A DNA stretch of 64,000 bases from Treponema denticola (GTDB lineage Bacteria; Spirochaetota; Spirochaetia; Treponematales; Treponemataceae): assembly GCF_024181405.1 (NCBI RefSeq), contig NZ_CP051302.1, positions 1,240,001 to 1,304,000 of the forward strand, given 5' to 3'. The translations under genes and the position numbers were made by a program. This document shows positions 50,000-59,106 of the stretch, one piece after another; within the stretch, counting starts at the first letter, position 1; each line of letters starts with the position of its first letter. The notes under the pieces were generated by a model. It worked only from the letters and a program-made list of their open reading frames with translations, made no database searches and was not told the origin of the DNA.

Positions 50000-50932
50000 T
50001 TAGCAGTTTACTTCTACCGATTTCTTTTTTAAAAACGAAAGCTTTGTCTCGGAGATTATAATTGCAATAAAGATACAGGAACAACCGAGGGCTAAAGCAG
50101 GCGTAAATTTTTCATCTGTTAGAATTATCGAAAGAAAAATACTGAATACGGATTCAAGAGAAAAAATAAGAGCTGCCGTAGTCGGAGGCGTATTCTTTTG
50201 CCCCACAGCTTGAAGCAGGACGCAGAGGGCCGTACAAAGAACGGTTAAATAAACAAGCGTAAAAACAGACTGATAATTCCAAACGGTATTGGAATTATCC
50301 TCGAACAAAAGAGAAAAAATAAGGGCATAAGTTCCTGCAAAGGCAAATTGAGTTAGCGTTATAAGGGGAACATCGAGTTCTTCCATAAATTTAGGAAGAA
50401 GAACTATGTATACGGCAAATATAAAACTGCTTATAAGGGAAAGAACGTCTCCCCAGTTTATCCCCTTTTGGCTTTCCAAAATCAAATCCGGCATCGAAAT
50501 TGCAAGGATTCCCGCAAAACAAAGAAAGGCAGCAAAAAGATTGAATTTGTCCGGCCTTTTTTTTAAAACCACAGCATTTACAAAGGGAACCAAAACACAA
50601 TAGGTAGCCACCAAAAAAGAGCTTCGGCCGGGAAGCCCCCCTGCAGTAGTAATTGCAATGGCTTGCAAAGAATAACCGGCGAACATAATCAGCCCTAAAA
50701 TCATCCCGGCCTTTACATAACGCTTATCAAGCTGTTTTAAACGCTTAAAGAACACGGCACAAAGAATCAGACAGGCAGGCAAAAAACGGCAAGCCAATAA
50801 GAAGTTGGGCTTAAAAAAATCGTTTGTGCTGCTTACTGCAACAAAGGTACTTCCCCATAAGAGGGTGGCTGAAAAAAGGGCAAGCCGTGAGAGAATTCTA
50901 ATACGGCTGCCTGATTTTAATTTAAGAGACAT
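50000..50932 (-). CDS. DMT-superfamily EamA transporter
   Basis: A 310-residue integral membrane protein with ten helices in two EamA repeats (about 16-140 and 160-300). LALFSATLLWGSTFVAVSSTNDFFKPNFLLACRFLPACLILCAVFF is the first repeat signature, and FTLVYLTVLCTALCVLLQAVGQKNTPPTTAALIFSLESVFSIFLSIILTDEKFTPALALGCSCIFIAIIISE the second. It should export or import a metabolite. It is the last gene of the minus-strand run that starts at brnQ. Confidence 0.88.
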   Translation of the reverse strand: MSLKLKSGSRIRILSRLALFSATLLWGSTFVAVSSTNDFFKPNFLLACRFLPACLILCAVFFKRLKQLDKRYVKAGMILGLIMFAGYSLQAIAITTAGGLPGRSSFLVATYCVLVPFVNAVVLKKRPDKFNLFAAFLCFAGILAISMPDLILESQKGINWGDVLSLISSFIFAVYIVLLPKFMEELDVPLITLTQFAFAGTYALIFSLLFEDNSNTVWNYQSVFTLVYLTVLCTALCVLLQAVGQKNTPPTTAALIFSLESVFSIFLSIILTDEKFTPALALGCSCIFIAIIISETKLSFLKKKSVEVNC

Positions 50933-50963
50933 AAGAATTCCTAAAAATAAATTACGTTAAAAA

Positions 50964-52106
50964 TCAATATTCAAATGAAAAAGCAAAATCCAAGCCTAGT
51001 TTTTGTTTTTCCCAAGGTTTATTACCCAGCTCCTTCAAAAAGGCAGAAAAATCTATCTGAAAATAGGTAAAATCAAGACCGACTCCCAAATGCGGGTACA
51101 GCTCATACATACCCAACCTAAAACTCAAAACCTTGTGAAAAACTATTTCGGTTCCAAAGGATAGGTTGAGCAGAGGACTCCTATTTTTGTTAAAAATCGG
51201 CTCGAGAATATTCTGATAATCAAGATAAAATGACCATGAAGAAACGGTAGTCCATACATCGTCAAAAACAGGCATTGAGCCTATGCCTGCACTCAAATTA
51301 GGCAAAAGAGTTTTATATTGTGTTTTACCTGCCGTAATTGCCTTTTTATAATCGGAAAAATTATTATAAGGGGTTAAAAAGACCGGAGTATAAGCATCTT
51401 TACATGTAATACCTAAAAAAAAGTAGTTGTCATACTTATATAAAAAACCTGCATCCAAACCGATACCGCTGGCTAAAACAATATTTAAGTCCTGTAAACC
51501 TGAATTCACAACCAAGGCCATATCTGCCTTGCTCTTATTCAAAGCATAAGAAAATGTTTGAAAAAAGCCCTTCATCTGAAAGCCCAGCGATACCTTATTA
51601 ACATCATCGTCATAAAGACAAATACCGTAGCCTCCGGTTACTAAAAGCTCTTCTCCTATTAAAAGTTTTTTCATTACAGTATTTTGTACATCAGCATGAA
51701 AAACGGTTCTATTAAAAAGGCCTACCGCAAAATTCCTATCGGCTAAGCTGAGGGCTAAAGGGCCCGTAGCAGAAAAGTCAAAATACTTACTGTCACCTTT
51801 GTAAAGATATTCCGCAAGGGTCTTTAGTTTTTCAGAGGCAAAGATAGAACCAAAACCTCCAAAACTATCTTCATTTGCATGGAGAGCAATCTTTCCTGCC
51901 GACCAACGTTTGGTCAAAAAAGGAAATATAGCCGGGTTTGTAAACAATGTCTCGGTTCCGGCCTGATATGTTGTAAAAGGTGCCCCCAATCCGCTTATGC
52001 GGGGAGAAACATATGAGGGAGTAACCGGTTCAGGCATAGAGATCTGTGCAAAACACGCCGAACCAACAATTATACACAAAAACAAAAACGCAATTACTTT
52101 CTTCAT
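50964..52106 (-). CDS. Putative outer-membrane barrel protein (UPF0164/FadL-like)
   Basis: A 380-residue protein with a signal peptide (MKKVIAFLFLCIIVGSACFAQ) and a beta-rich body. PSYVSPRISGLGAPFTTYQAGTETLFTNPAIFPFLTKRW, with its G-L-G-A and N-P-A motifs, is the feature shared with spirochete outer-membrane proteins of the UPF0164/FadL-like set, and the C-terminal LGLDFAFSFEY looks like a final barrel strand. It may import hydrophobic nutrients. Fam membership is remembered, not searched. Confidence 0.7.
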   Translation of the reverse strand: MKKVIAFLFLCIIVGSACFAQISMPEPVTPSYVSPRISGLGAPFTTYQAGTETLFTNPAIFPFLTKRWSAGKIALHANEDSFGGFGSIFASEKLKTLAEYLYKGDSKYFDFSATGPLALSLADRNFAVGLFNRTVFHADVQNTVMKKLLIGEELLVTGGYGICLYDDDVNKVSLGFQMKGFFQTFSYALNKSKADMALVVNSGLQDLNIVLASGIGLDAGFLYKYDNYFFLGITCKDAYTPVFLTPYNNFSDYKKAITAGKTQYKTLLPNLSAGIGSMPVFDDVWTTVSSWSFYLDYQNILEPIFNKNRSPLLNLSFGTEIVFHKVLSFRLGMYELYPHLGVGLDFTYFQIDFSAFLKELGNKPWEKQKLGLDFAFSFEY

Positions 52107-52169
52107 TTTTACCTCCGCTCAAATTCCCTATCTTTATTAAGCTTCCAAATAATTTTATCATAAAATACA

Positions 52170-53576
52170 TTAATCCGCAAGATATGCATTTCCATCCTTT
52201 ATGACAACAAAAAGACCCTCTCCGCCCTTATAGTTTTCGGCTTTCTTGTTCACTACTAAAGGAAGACTTAGATAATTTTCGGTTACAATCCTCAAATCCT
52301 CATTGTTTTGAGGTTTTTCGATAACGCCAAAAAACAACTTTCCGTTACAGGAGGCCAAATAACTTTGATAGTTTTTTCCGCTCAATTCCGAAAGAAGCGA
52401 AGCCCTTCTACCTGCTTCTCTTTCAGGAACCTTAGGTCTCATCGAAAAAGCCTTTGTTCCCGGGCGGGCCGAAAAAGGAAAAACATGGATACCGGGAATT
52501 TTTAATTCCTCACACATCTTAAATGTTTGTAAAAAATCCTCTTCTGTCTCGGAAGGAAAACCGGTAATAATATCGCATCCGATAAAAGGATTATCCTTTG
52601 CCTTGCGCAAATTATTTATCGCCCTTCTGATGTCGGCCTCCCTATAGGGCCTATTCATAGCCTTTAAAATTTTATCGCTTCCCGACTGTATCGAAAGATG
52701 AAAATGAGGGCAAATCCTTTTATTTGCTACAATTTCTAAAATGCCGTCATCTACACATTCGGGATACATGCTCGAAATGCGGAGCCTTATTTTTTTTGTG
52801 TTTTCCAAAAGCATGGCCAAAAGATTCGCAAAGCCTCCATAGGTTTCGTCCCTATATTGGGATAAATTTACACCCGACAAAACAACCTCTGCGGCTCCGT
52901 TTTTTTCTATTTGAATTATCCGCCTTACGGCTTCTTCAGCAGGCAGGGAAACGGAAGTACCGCGTGCAAGCCTTATTCTGCAATAGGCGCAAGCATTATT
53001 ACATCCGTCTTGTATTTTTAAACTGGCTCTGGAATGAAAAACAAAAACGGGAGAGCTCAGCTTAAACATTGATTTTCTTCTTTCCGTTTCCTTTAGCAAA
53101 AAAGATTTATCCAGCCGGTCTTCTTTTGAATATATTTTATTTCGAAAAATAAGAAGATTTTTTTTAAGATTAACGGTATCTTCTTTTAAATCTTTATTTT
53201 TAAGGCAGGAATCTTTTAAAAACTGAGGAAGTCCATCAAGCTCATCTTTTTTTTTGCCCGAAAAGGCTATAATTCTTTTATTTATTTTTTCGATAGAATC
53301 GGCTTCAAGTTCTGCATAGCAGCCTGTAACAAGGATGACAGACTCTTCATGCTCCTTTAGTAAAAGGCGGATAAGACGGCGGGCTTTTTGTTCCGCCTTT
53401 CCCGTAACCGTACAGGTATTTACAATACACAGTTTTACAGGCAAAATTGAAGTCTCTGCTTCTTTTGAAAACACATCAAAACCGCATTCGGCAAAACGGA
53501 CGGCAAGAGCCTCGGATTCCACCTGATTTAAGCGGCAGCCGAGCGTTTCTATTCTAACCGAAAAAAAATTACTCAT
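52170..53576 (-). CDS. mtaB: tRNA threonylcarbamoyladenosine methylthiotransferase MtaB
   Basis: A 468-residue radical SAM methylthiotransferase. The UPF0004 domain has Cys in TLGCRLNQVESEA, VNTCTVTGKAEQKARR and VTGCYAE; the radical SAM cluster is CNNACAYCRI (CxxxCxxC, about 195). MtaB adds a methylthio group to t6A37 of tRNA. The C-terminal TRAM-like part (about 405-468) is complete but short. It begins 2 bp after the TPR gene. Confidence 0.92.
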   Translation of the reverse strand: MSNFFSVRIETLGCRLNQVESEALAVRFAECGFDVFSKEAETSILPVKLCIVNTCTVTGKAEQKARRLIRLLLKEHEESVILVTGCYAELEADSIEKINKRIIAFSGKKKDELDGLPQFLKDSCLKNKDLKEDTVNLKKNLLIFRNKIYSKEDRLDKSFLLKETERRKSMFKLSSPVFVFHSRASLKIQDGCNNACAYCRIRLARGTSVSLPAEEAVRRIIQIEKNGAAEVVLSGVNLSQYRDETYGGFANLLAMLLENTKKIRLRISSMYPECVDDGILEIVANKRICPHFHLSIQSGSDKILKAMNRPYREADIRRAINNLRKAKDNPFIGCDIITGFPSETEEDFLQTFKMCEELKIPGIHVFPFSARPGTKAFSMRPKVPEREAGRRASLLSELSGKNYQSYLASCNGKLFFGVIEKPQNNEDLRIVTENYLSLPLVVNKKAENYKGGEGLFVVIKDGNAYLAD

Positions 53577-53578
53577 GA

Positions 53579-54220
53579 TTAAAAACGCTGCAGAACCCTT
53601 TCACGCCCTTTCTGAGCATCAACAAGGTTTTTGTTTAAGCTCAAGGCCTTATTGTAGGCTTCAAGGGAATAACGGTATTCTTTTATCTGCTCTCTGGCAT
53701 AGCCTAAACGAACCCACCAAAGACTGTTAAAGGAATCAAGGGTTACGGCTACGGAAAAAGAAATGTCGGCATGCCTGTACTTTGCCATTCTCAAATATAT
53801 TTCTCCCATAAAATAATAGGAAGAAGAAATACGCACTCCATTGGGAGCATAAGAAATATAATCTTGAAAAAGTTTAAGGGCTTCGGAATTTTTACCCAAA
53901 TAATAACAGGCCTCAGCCTGAGTTGCTATAAGACGGGGATCGGTTTGTGCAATTTTACGTCCGGCTAAGGCCATATCATAGGTTTTTTGGTATTGGCCGT
54001 CAGCCAAGAGAGCCCATGTCATTACAACATAACTGTCCAAATTATTGGGAGACTGCTTAATTTCGGCCTCACAGACGGCAATAGCTTCGGCATAACGTCC
54101 GTTCTTATACAAGACCAGAGCATCTGGCTTATTTTGAGAAAAAACAGGAGCCCAGCACAGCATAAAAAAAACAAGAGTAAATTTAAAGATAAAATTAATT
54201 TTTGTTTTTTTATCTTCCAA
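53579..54220 (-). CDS. Secreted TPR-repeat protein
   Basis: A 213-residue exported protein, signal peptide about 10-28 (FKFTLVFFMLCWAPVFSQ), then four to five TPR units, for example GRYAEAIAVCEAEIKQSPNNLDSYVVMTWALL, AEACYYLGKNSEALKLFQDYISYAPN and SLWWVRLGYAREQIKEYRYSLEAYNKALSLNKN. TPR proteins of this kind act as assembly factors in the periplasm. Start is a TTG at 54220 preceded by AAGGAT; a start nearer to the signal peptide is possible. It overlaps the bactofilin gene end by 11 bp. Confidence 0.8.
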   Translation of the reverse strand: MEDKKTKINFIFKFTLVFFMLCWAPVFSQNKPDALVLYKNGRYAEAIAVCEAEIKQSPNNLDSYVVMTWALLADGQYQKTYDMALAGRKIAQTDPRLIATQAEACYYLGKNSEALKLFQDYISYAPNGVRISSSYYFMGEIYLRMAKYRHADISFSVAVTLDSFNSLWWVRLGYAREQIKEYRYSLEAYNKALSLNKNLVDAQKGRERVLQRF

Positions 54221-54587
54221 ATTGCTTATCCTTTGTCATGGTACAAATACCGTTAAATACGCAGCCGCTTTCAAGAACGACTTCCGGAGCCGTAACATCG
54301 CCTATCAGTTTTCCGCAAGAAAAAACATGCACCATAGTATCGGCCAAAACATTACCTTCAACCGCCCCCTTGATCACAACCCTGTCAGCCCTGATATTGG
54401 CCTTAACAACAGAATTTTCATCGACGGTTACATCGCTTGTGGAAACCAAAAAGCCCTCCACATGCCCCTTAATCATAAACGGTTTTTTACACTCTATCTT
54501 ACCGCTAAACTGAATATCAGGAGCTAAAACCGTATCGTAATCTTCTTCATCCAAATCCAATAAATTAACTTTTTCTATCTCAGCCAT
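54210..54587 (-). CDS. Bactofilin
   Basis: A 125-residue bactofilin. The DUF583 domain (about 22-115) begins LAPDIQFSGKIECKKPFMIKGHVEGFLVS and continues with TVDENSVVKANIRADRVVIKGAVEGNVLADTMVHVFSCGKLIGDVTAPEVVLESGCVFNG, with the repeated G-x-V/I-x-G strands of the triangular beta helix. Bactofilins polymerise into cytoskeletal filaments that shape the cell; in spirochetes they are linked to cell shape. The ATG overlaps the brnQ stop (TAATG). Confidence 0.92.
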   Translation of the reverse strand: MAEIEKVNLLDLDEEDYDTVLAPDIQFSGKIECKKPFMIKGHVEGFLVSTSDVTVDENSVVKANIRADRVVIKGAVEGNVLADTMVHVFSCGKLIGDVTAPEVVLESGCVFNGICTMTKDKQFGR

Positions 54588-55975
54588 TATTCATCCTTTT
54601 TTTGAGATTCCCTCTTCATTGAGGGTGCTTTTTCTGTCTTTTGCATAATAATATAACCAAATCCGAATAAGAGAGAAAGACCCAAAGCAGGAAGGAGCCA
54701 TGGGAATCCTATACCTTCAAAGGGGAGGGTCTTTAATACATTGATGGTAGTATTAAAACTCATACCCACTTGATCCATTGCCGGAAAGGCTTCAAGTTTA
54801 ATAAGTAAGTTGTTGATAAGCTCTTGAGCCGCAACCCAGCCTTGGAGTATACTTATCGAAAGAGTGCCTATTACTGCACCATGAAAAAAGTACTTGTTCG
54901 GTATAAATTCTGCAAACAAATTTAAAACTATCAACACAATCGCTACAGGATAAATAATTTCCAAAATAGGACCTGCAATAGAGATAATATTATCTACACC
55001 GAAGTTTGAAAGGAAAAAACTTACGACACAGATAATGATAACGGTGGCACGGTAGCTTATATCGTCTTTAAATCTTTGAGAAAAATACTCCCCTGCAGTT
55101 GCGGTAAGACCTATTGAGGTAGTCAAACATGCCAAGCCTATTGCCAAACCTAAAACTATTCGGCCTCCCCTTCCCCATAATATCTCGCTGGATTGAACTA
55201 CAATTTCGGTTCGTGAAAGATTATCGGGTAAGACGGCACTTCCTGTTGCTCCTACATATACAAGGCCTCCGTAAACAAGTCCTAAGCCTATACATGCAAT
55301 AAGCCCCGTCCAGATAGTCATCTTTAAAAGAGATTTTTTTTCCGTGTAGCCTTTTGCACTGATACTTGAAATAACTATTGTGGCCAATATCATAGAGCCT
55401 AGAGCGTCCATAGTTTGATAGCCTTCTTTAAAGCCTCTTAAAAATATCTTATCGACTGAAGGATCTGAAGGCCTACCGATGGGAGTAATAAGGCCTTTTA
55501 TAACCAAGAGGCCTAAAACGGCTATCAAGGCAGGCGTTAAAAACTTTCCTACCCTATCTATAACATTATTAGGGGTTAAAACAAAGAAAAGAGTAATCGC
55601 AAAGAATATAAAGGACGATAGAACAGAGCTTATCCCGAAGTTGGGTCTGATAGCTATTTCATAAGTAGTAGCTGCAGTTCTGGGAATGGCAAAAAGCGGC
55701 CCTATTATAAGCATAACAAAGATTATAAAAAAAGTTCCGAATAACTGATTTATATTTTTAGTAAAATTGGAAAGATGTCCGTCGCATTTTCCCATGGATA
55801 TGATACCCAAAACAGGCATTCCGACTCCCGTTACCAAAAAACCTAAAAGAGAAAAAATCCAATCCTTTCCCGATAAGTGTCCCAAAGTAGGCGGAAATAT
55901 CAAGTTTCCGGCTCCTAAAAACATAGCAAATAAAGCAAAACCTATAACAATAATATCGGTGGTCTTTTTGCTCAT
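54587..55975 (-). CDS. brnQ: Branched-chain amino acid:cation symporter BrnQ
   Basis: A 462-residue LIVCS-family symporter with 12 helices. IVIGFALFAMFLGAGNLIFPPTLGHLSGKDWIFSLLGFLVTGVGMPVLGIISMGKCDG is the hallmark N-terminal region, and ATAGEYFSQRFKDDISYRATVIIICVVSFFLSNFGVDNIISIAGPILEIIYPVAIVLIVLNLF the C-terminal one. It takes up leucine, isoleucine and valine with Na+ or H+. It heads the run with the bactofilin gene. Confidence 0.93.
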   Translation of the reverse strand: MSKKTTDIIVIGFALFAMFLGAGNLIFPPTLGHLSGKDWIFSLLGFLVTGVGMPVLGIISMGKCDGHLSNFTKNINQLFGTFFIIFVMLIIGPLFAIPRTAATTYEIAIRPNFGISSVLSSFIFFAITLFFVLTPNNVIDRVGKFLTPALIAVLGLLVIKGLITPIGRPSDPSVDKIFLRGFKEGYQTMDALGSMILATIVISSISAKGYTEKKSLLKMTIWTGLIACIGLGLVYGGLVYVGATGSAVLPDNLSRTEIVVQSSEILWGRGGRIVLGLAIGLACLTTSIGLTATAGEYFSQRFKDDISYRATVIIICVVSFFLSNFGVDNIISIAGPILEIIYPVAIVLIVLNLFAEFIPNKYFFHGAVIGTLSISILQGWVAAQELINNLLIKLEAFPAMDQVGMSFNTTINVLKTLPFEGIGFPWLLPALGLSLLFGFGYIIMQKTEKAPSMKRESQKKDE

Positions 55976-56056
55976 AAATTGTTCCCATCCTTAAAAAAGT
56001 ATTTATTAAAACAACAAGCGATTATATCATTCTTTTGGGAAAAGAAAAAGGGGGTG

Positions 56057-56119
56057 GATTAAAAATGTGCATCCATGCACATTTTTAATCTTAGAGTTTG
56101 CGGCAAGCGCAAAACTTTC
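56057..56119. repeat. Two-hairpin intergenic element, copy 3 (divergent)
   Basis: GATTAAAAATGTGCAT and ATGCACATTTTTAATC (56057-56090) form a perfect 16-bp inverted repeat around CC, then TTAG, then AGTTTGCG-x-CGCAAAACT (56095-56117). The layout matches 22210-22274 and 33426-33493 while the stems differ. Confidence 0.5.
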
Positions 56120-56221
56120 AAACATGCAATTTATAAAAATCTTTTTATAATTTACTATTTTTTTCAAATATTTTCTATAAATATAATGGGGAGGGGAAAT
56201 GTGAAAAAATAGGAGAAAAAA

Positions 56222-56986
56222 ATGGTAAAAAAATTTGAAGATTTAACATTTACGGATGACTTTATGTTTTGTAAGGTTATGCAAAATCCGTATTTGTGTA
56301 AGAGACTTATTGAAATGATATTGTCTGACAAAATAGGTAAAATTGCATATATCTCTATACAGCATAATATTACCACCTATGAACAGGCAAAATCCGTAAG
56401 GTTTGATGTTTTAGTGCAGACAGAAAACGGTAAATTTTATGATGTGGAAATGCAGGTAAGCAACGAGAAGAATATACCTAAAAGAATGAGGTTCTACCAA
56501 GCAGCCATTGATATTTCGTTCTTGGATAAAGGGAATTTCTATAGCGATTTAAATGACAGCTTTGTAATTTTTATTTGTTTATTTGATGTTATAGGCAAAA
56601 ATAGACCTGTTTATACTTTTGAAAACATCTGTCTTGAAGAGAAAAACACGCCTTTACAAGATGGAACAAAAAAGGTTATAATAAATTCAGAGGCTTTTAA
56701 GGACGCCAAAGACAAAGAATTAAAGAAATTTTTAGAATACCTTAAAACAGGTAAGGCAAAAAGTGAATTTACAAGGAGGATAGAAGAAATGATACAAACA
56801 GTAAAACAAAACGAACAAGCAAGGCAAGAATACAGGTTAATGTCTACTTTTGAAATGGACGCTAGGGAGAAAGGGGCTTATGACAAAAGCATAGAAACAG
56901 CAAAAATCTTAAAACAGCTGGGGGACTCGTTGCAAAAAATTATGCAAGTTACAGGTCTTACCGAATCCGAAATCGAAAAACTGTAA
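56222..56986 (+). CDS. Rpn-family recombination-promoting nuclease / PD-(D/E)XK transposase-like protein
   Basis: A 254-residue Rpn-type protein. FEDLTFTDDFMFCKVMQNPYLCKRLIEMIL and RFDVLVQTENGKFYDVEMQVSNEKNIPKRMRFYQAAID (the D...E-x-Q core) are in the nuclease domain; the C-terminal ETAKILKQLGDSLQKIMQVTGLTESEIEKL matches the tail of the Rpn gene at 34960. AGGAG lies 7 nt before the ATG. It is not adjacent to inverted repeats of an insertion sequence. It may act in phage or stress-induced DNA processing. Confidence 0.85.
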   Translation: MVKKFEDLTFTDDFMFCKVMQNPYLCKRLIEMILSDKIGKIAYISIQHNITTYEQAKSVRFDVLVQTENGKFYDVEMQVSNEKNIPKRMRFYQAAIDISFLDKGNFYSDLNDSFVIFICLFDVIGKNRPVYTFENICLEEKNTPLQDGTKKVIINSEAFKDAKDKELKKFLEYLKTGKAKSEFTRRIEEMIQTVKQNEQARQEYRLMSTFEMDAREKGAYDKSIETAKILKQLGDSLQKIMQVTGLTESEIEKL

Positions 56987-57057
56987 TTTCACCCAACCTC
57001 CTTTGTATTCATCTCAACCAAAAAATAAACCATAAAATTTGTAATAAAGCGGGGTTT

Positions 57058-57148
57058 CCAAAGGGGATACCCCTTTGGCAGTGCGGGAAAAAGAGGGAGT
57101 TATAGGGGGAGAGAAAACCCTGCTCTGAACGGGGTGTTCTCTCCCCCT
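57058..57148. terminator. Two hairpins between convergent genes
   Basis: CCAAAGGGG/CCCCTTTGG (57058-57078) and a 12-bp stem AGGGGGAGAGAA/TTCTCTCCCCCT (57104-57148) enclosing ACCC/GGGT. Both lie between the Rpn gene and lepA, which converge, and can serve as terminators in either direction. Confidence 0.7.
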
Positions 57149-57154
57149 AATAAT

Positions 57155-58960
57155 TTAATCTTCCTTAGTCTTCAATACTGCTAAGAATGCGGACTGCGGG
57201 AGCTCTACATCGCCTATCATCTTCATGCGCTTTTTTCCTTCCTTTTGCTTTTCGAGAAGTTTTCGCTTTCGGGTGATGTCGCCTCCGTAGCATTTGGCAA
57301 GAACATCCTTACGCAAGGCCGAAATCGTTTCTCTGGCTATTATCTGACTTCCGATAGCTCCCTGAATCGGTATCTTAAACTGTTGACGCGGAATTTCGTC
57401 TTTAAGCTTTTCGCAGACAAGACGGGCCTTGTCATAGGCACTCGGTTTATAGGCAAGCTGGGCAAGGGCATCAACAGGCTTTCCGTTAATTAAAATATCT
57501 ATCTTTGCCAAATCGGTAGGACGGGTTTCTATAACCTCGTAGTCAAAGGAAGCATAACCTCGGCTTATACTTTTAAGCCTGTCATAAAAATCGAACAAGA
57601 CCTCGGCTAAGGGCATCTCGTAGGTCATTTCAACTCTTTTTTCGTCCAAGTAAGTCATATTGGTCTGCACTCCCCTCTTTTCCATACAGAGGGACATAAC
57701 GTTTCCGAGATAATTTGTAGGCGTTATAAGCGTTGCCTTTATATAGGGCTCTTCAGCTGAAGCTATAAGTACCTCATCGGGATAATCGGCCGGGTTATCG
57801 CAAATAATCTCTTCTCCCGTACGCATGGTAAGTTTATAGCGTACCGAGGGAGCCGTAAAAATAACCGACTGATCGAATTCTCTTTCCAACCTTTCTTGTA
57901 CGATTTCAAGATGAAGAAGGCCCAAAAAGCCGCACCTAAAACCGTGCCCTAGGGCAAGGGAAGAATCCTTTTCCCATGTTAAACTTGCATCGTTCAGCTT
58001 TAATTTTTCAAATGATTCGCGGAGCTCCTCATAATCGTTTGTATCCGTAGGATAGACGGAAGAAAAAACTACGGGCTTTACTTCTTTAAAGCCGGATAAT
58101 GGAGCCTTGCAAGGAGCTGCGGCATCGGTAATGGTATCTCCTACACCTACGTCCGAAACGGTTTTAATTCCCGCAATTATATAGCCTACTTCTCCGGCCT
58201 GCAAGGAATCCTGCTTTACAAGATCTAGGACAAAGGTTCCCGTTTCTTCTACCTTGTATTCGCCGCCTGTATTCATAAAGCGGATAGTCATTCCGGGTTT
58301 TATCATTCCTTCAAAAACACGCACATGAACTACAACTCCCCGATAAGGGTCGTAGTGACAGTCGAATATAAGGGCCTGTAAGGGATTATCCTTTGAGCCC
58401 TTGGGCGGAGGAAAGGTTGTTATAATCGCTTCAAAAAGAGCATCGATATTTTCGCCTGTCTTTGCAGAAACGGCTACAGCCGCATCGGAATCAAGCCCCA
58501 GGTCATGGTCTATCTGATGTTTTGCAGCATCTATATCGGCCGCAGGCAGATCTATCTTGTTTATGACGGGAAGAATTTCCAAGTCATGCTCAAGGGCAAG
58601 ATACATATTTGAAAGGGTTTGAGACTCAACACCCTGAGTGGCATCTACAATTAAGATGGCCCCCTCGCAAGAGGCAATGGCACGCGAAACCTCATAGGAA
58701 AAGTCTACGTGCCCGGGCGTATCTACAAAGTTTAAAACATAGTTTTTACCGTCCTTTGCCGTATAAGGAATTCGGACAGCATGGCTTTTTATGGTAATGC
58801 CCCGCTCCCGCTCTATGTCCATATCATCGGTCATCTGATTGCGGTGATAGCGCTCATCTATTATCTTAGTCTTTTCGATAAGCCTATCGGATAAGGTAGA
58901 CTTACCGTGGTCTATGTGAGCTACAATACAAAAATTGCGTATATTTTCAGGATTTAACAT
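57155..58960 (-). CDS. lepA: Elongation factor 4 (LepA)
   Basis: A 601-residue translational GTPase. AHIDHGKST is the P-loop, DTPGHVDF G3 and NKIDLP G4; domain II-IV follow, and the C-terminal domain has KRKLLEKQKEGKKRMKMIGDVELPQSAFLAVLK. LepA back-translocates stalled ribosomes. A consensus TTGACA-17-TATAAT promoter ends at 58968, so the annotated upstream ATG at 58969 overlaps the -10. The next ATG (58960, MLNPENIRNF) sits at the expected +1 and is used here. The start is therefore probably leaderless. Confidence 0.94.
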   Translation of the reverse strand: MLNPENIRNFCIVAHIDHGKSTLSDRLIEKTKIIDERYHRNQMTDDMDIERERGITIKSHAVRIPYTAKDGKNYVLNFVDTPGHVDFSYEVSRAIASCEGAILIVDATQGVESQTLSNMYLALEHDLEILPVINKIDLPAADIDAAKHQIDHDLGLDSDAAVAVSAKTGENIDALFEAIITTFPPPKGSKDNPLQALIFDCHYDPYRGVVVHVRVFEGMIKPGMTIRFMNTGGEYKVEETGTFVLDLVKQDSLQAGEVGYIIAGIKTVSDVGVGDTITDAAAPCKAPLSGFKEVKPVVFSSVYPTDTNDYEELRESFEKLKLNDASLTWEKDSSLALGHGFRCGFLGLLHLEIVQERLEREFDQSVIFTAPSVRYKLTMRTGEEIICDNPADYPDEVLIASAEEPYIKATLITPTNYLGNVMSLCMEKRGVQTNMTYLDEKRVEMTYEMPLAEVLFDFYDRLKSISRGYASFDYEVIETRPTDLAKIDILINGKPVDALAQLAYKPSAYDKARLVCEKLKDEIPRQQFKIPIQGAIGSQIIARETISALRKDVLAKCYGGDITRKRKLLEKQKEGKKRMKMIGDVELPQSAFLAVLKTKED

Positions 58961-58967
58961 AGGGCTC

Positions 58968-58996
58968 ATTATAATGAAAAAATAAGATTATGTCAA
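58968..58996 (-). promoter_or_regulatory. Consensus sigma70 promoter of lepA
   Basis: Minus strand TTGACA (58996-58991), 17 nt, TATAAT (58973-58968). The only ATGs are inside the -10 (58969) and at 58960, 7 nt past it. Confidence 0.85.
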
Positions 58997-59106
58997 TTTT
59001 CAAATTTTATTTCCATTTTTCTTAAAGTATTTTTAAAACCCATTACTTGCACAAAATGTAAAAATATGGCATTATACAAGGGAAATAAAGTTTTATTGGA
59101 GTATGC

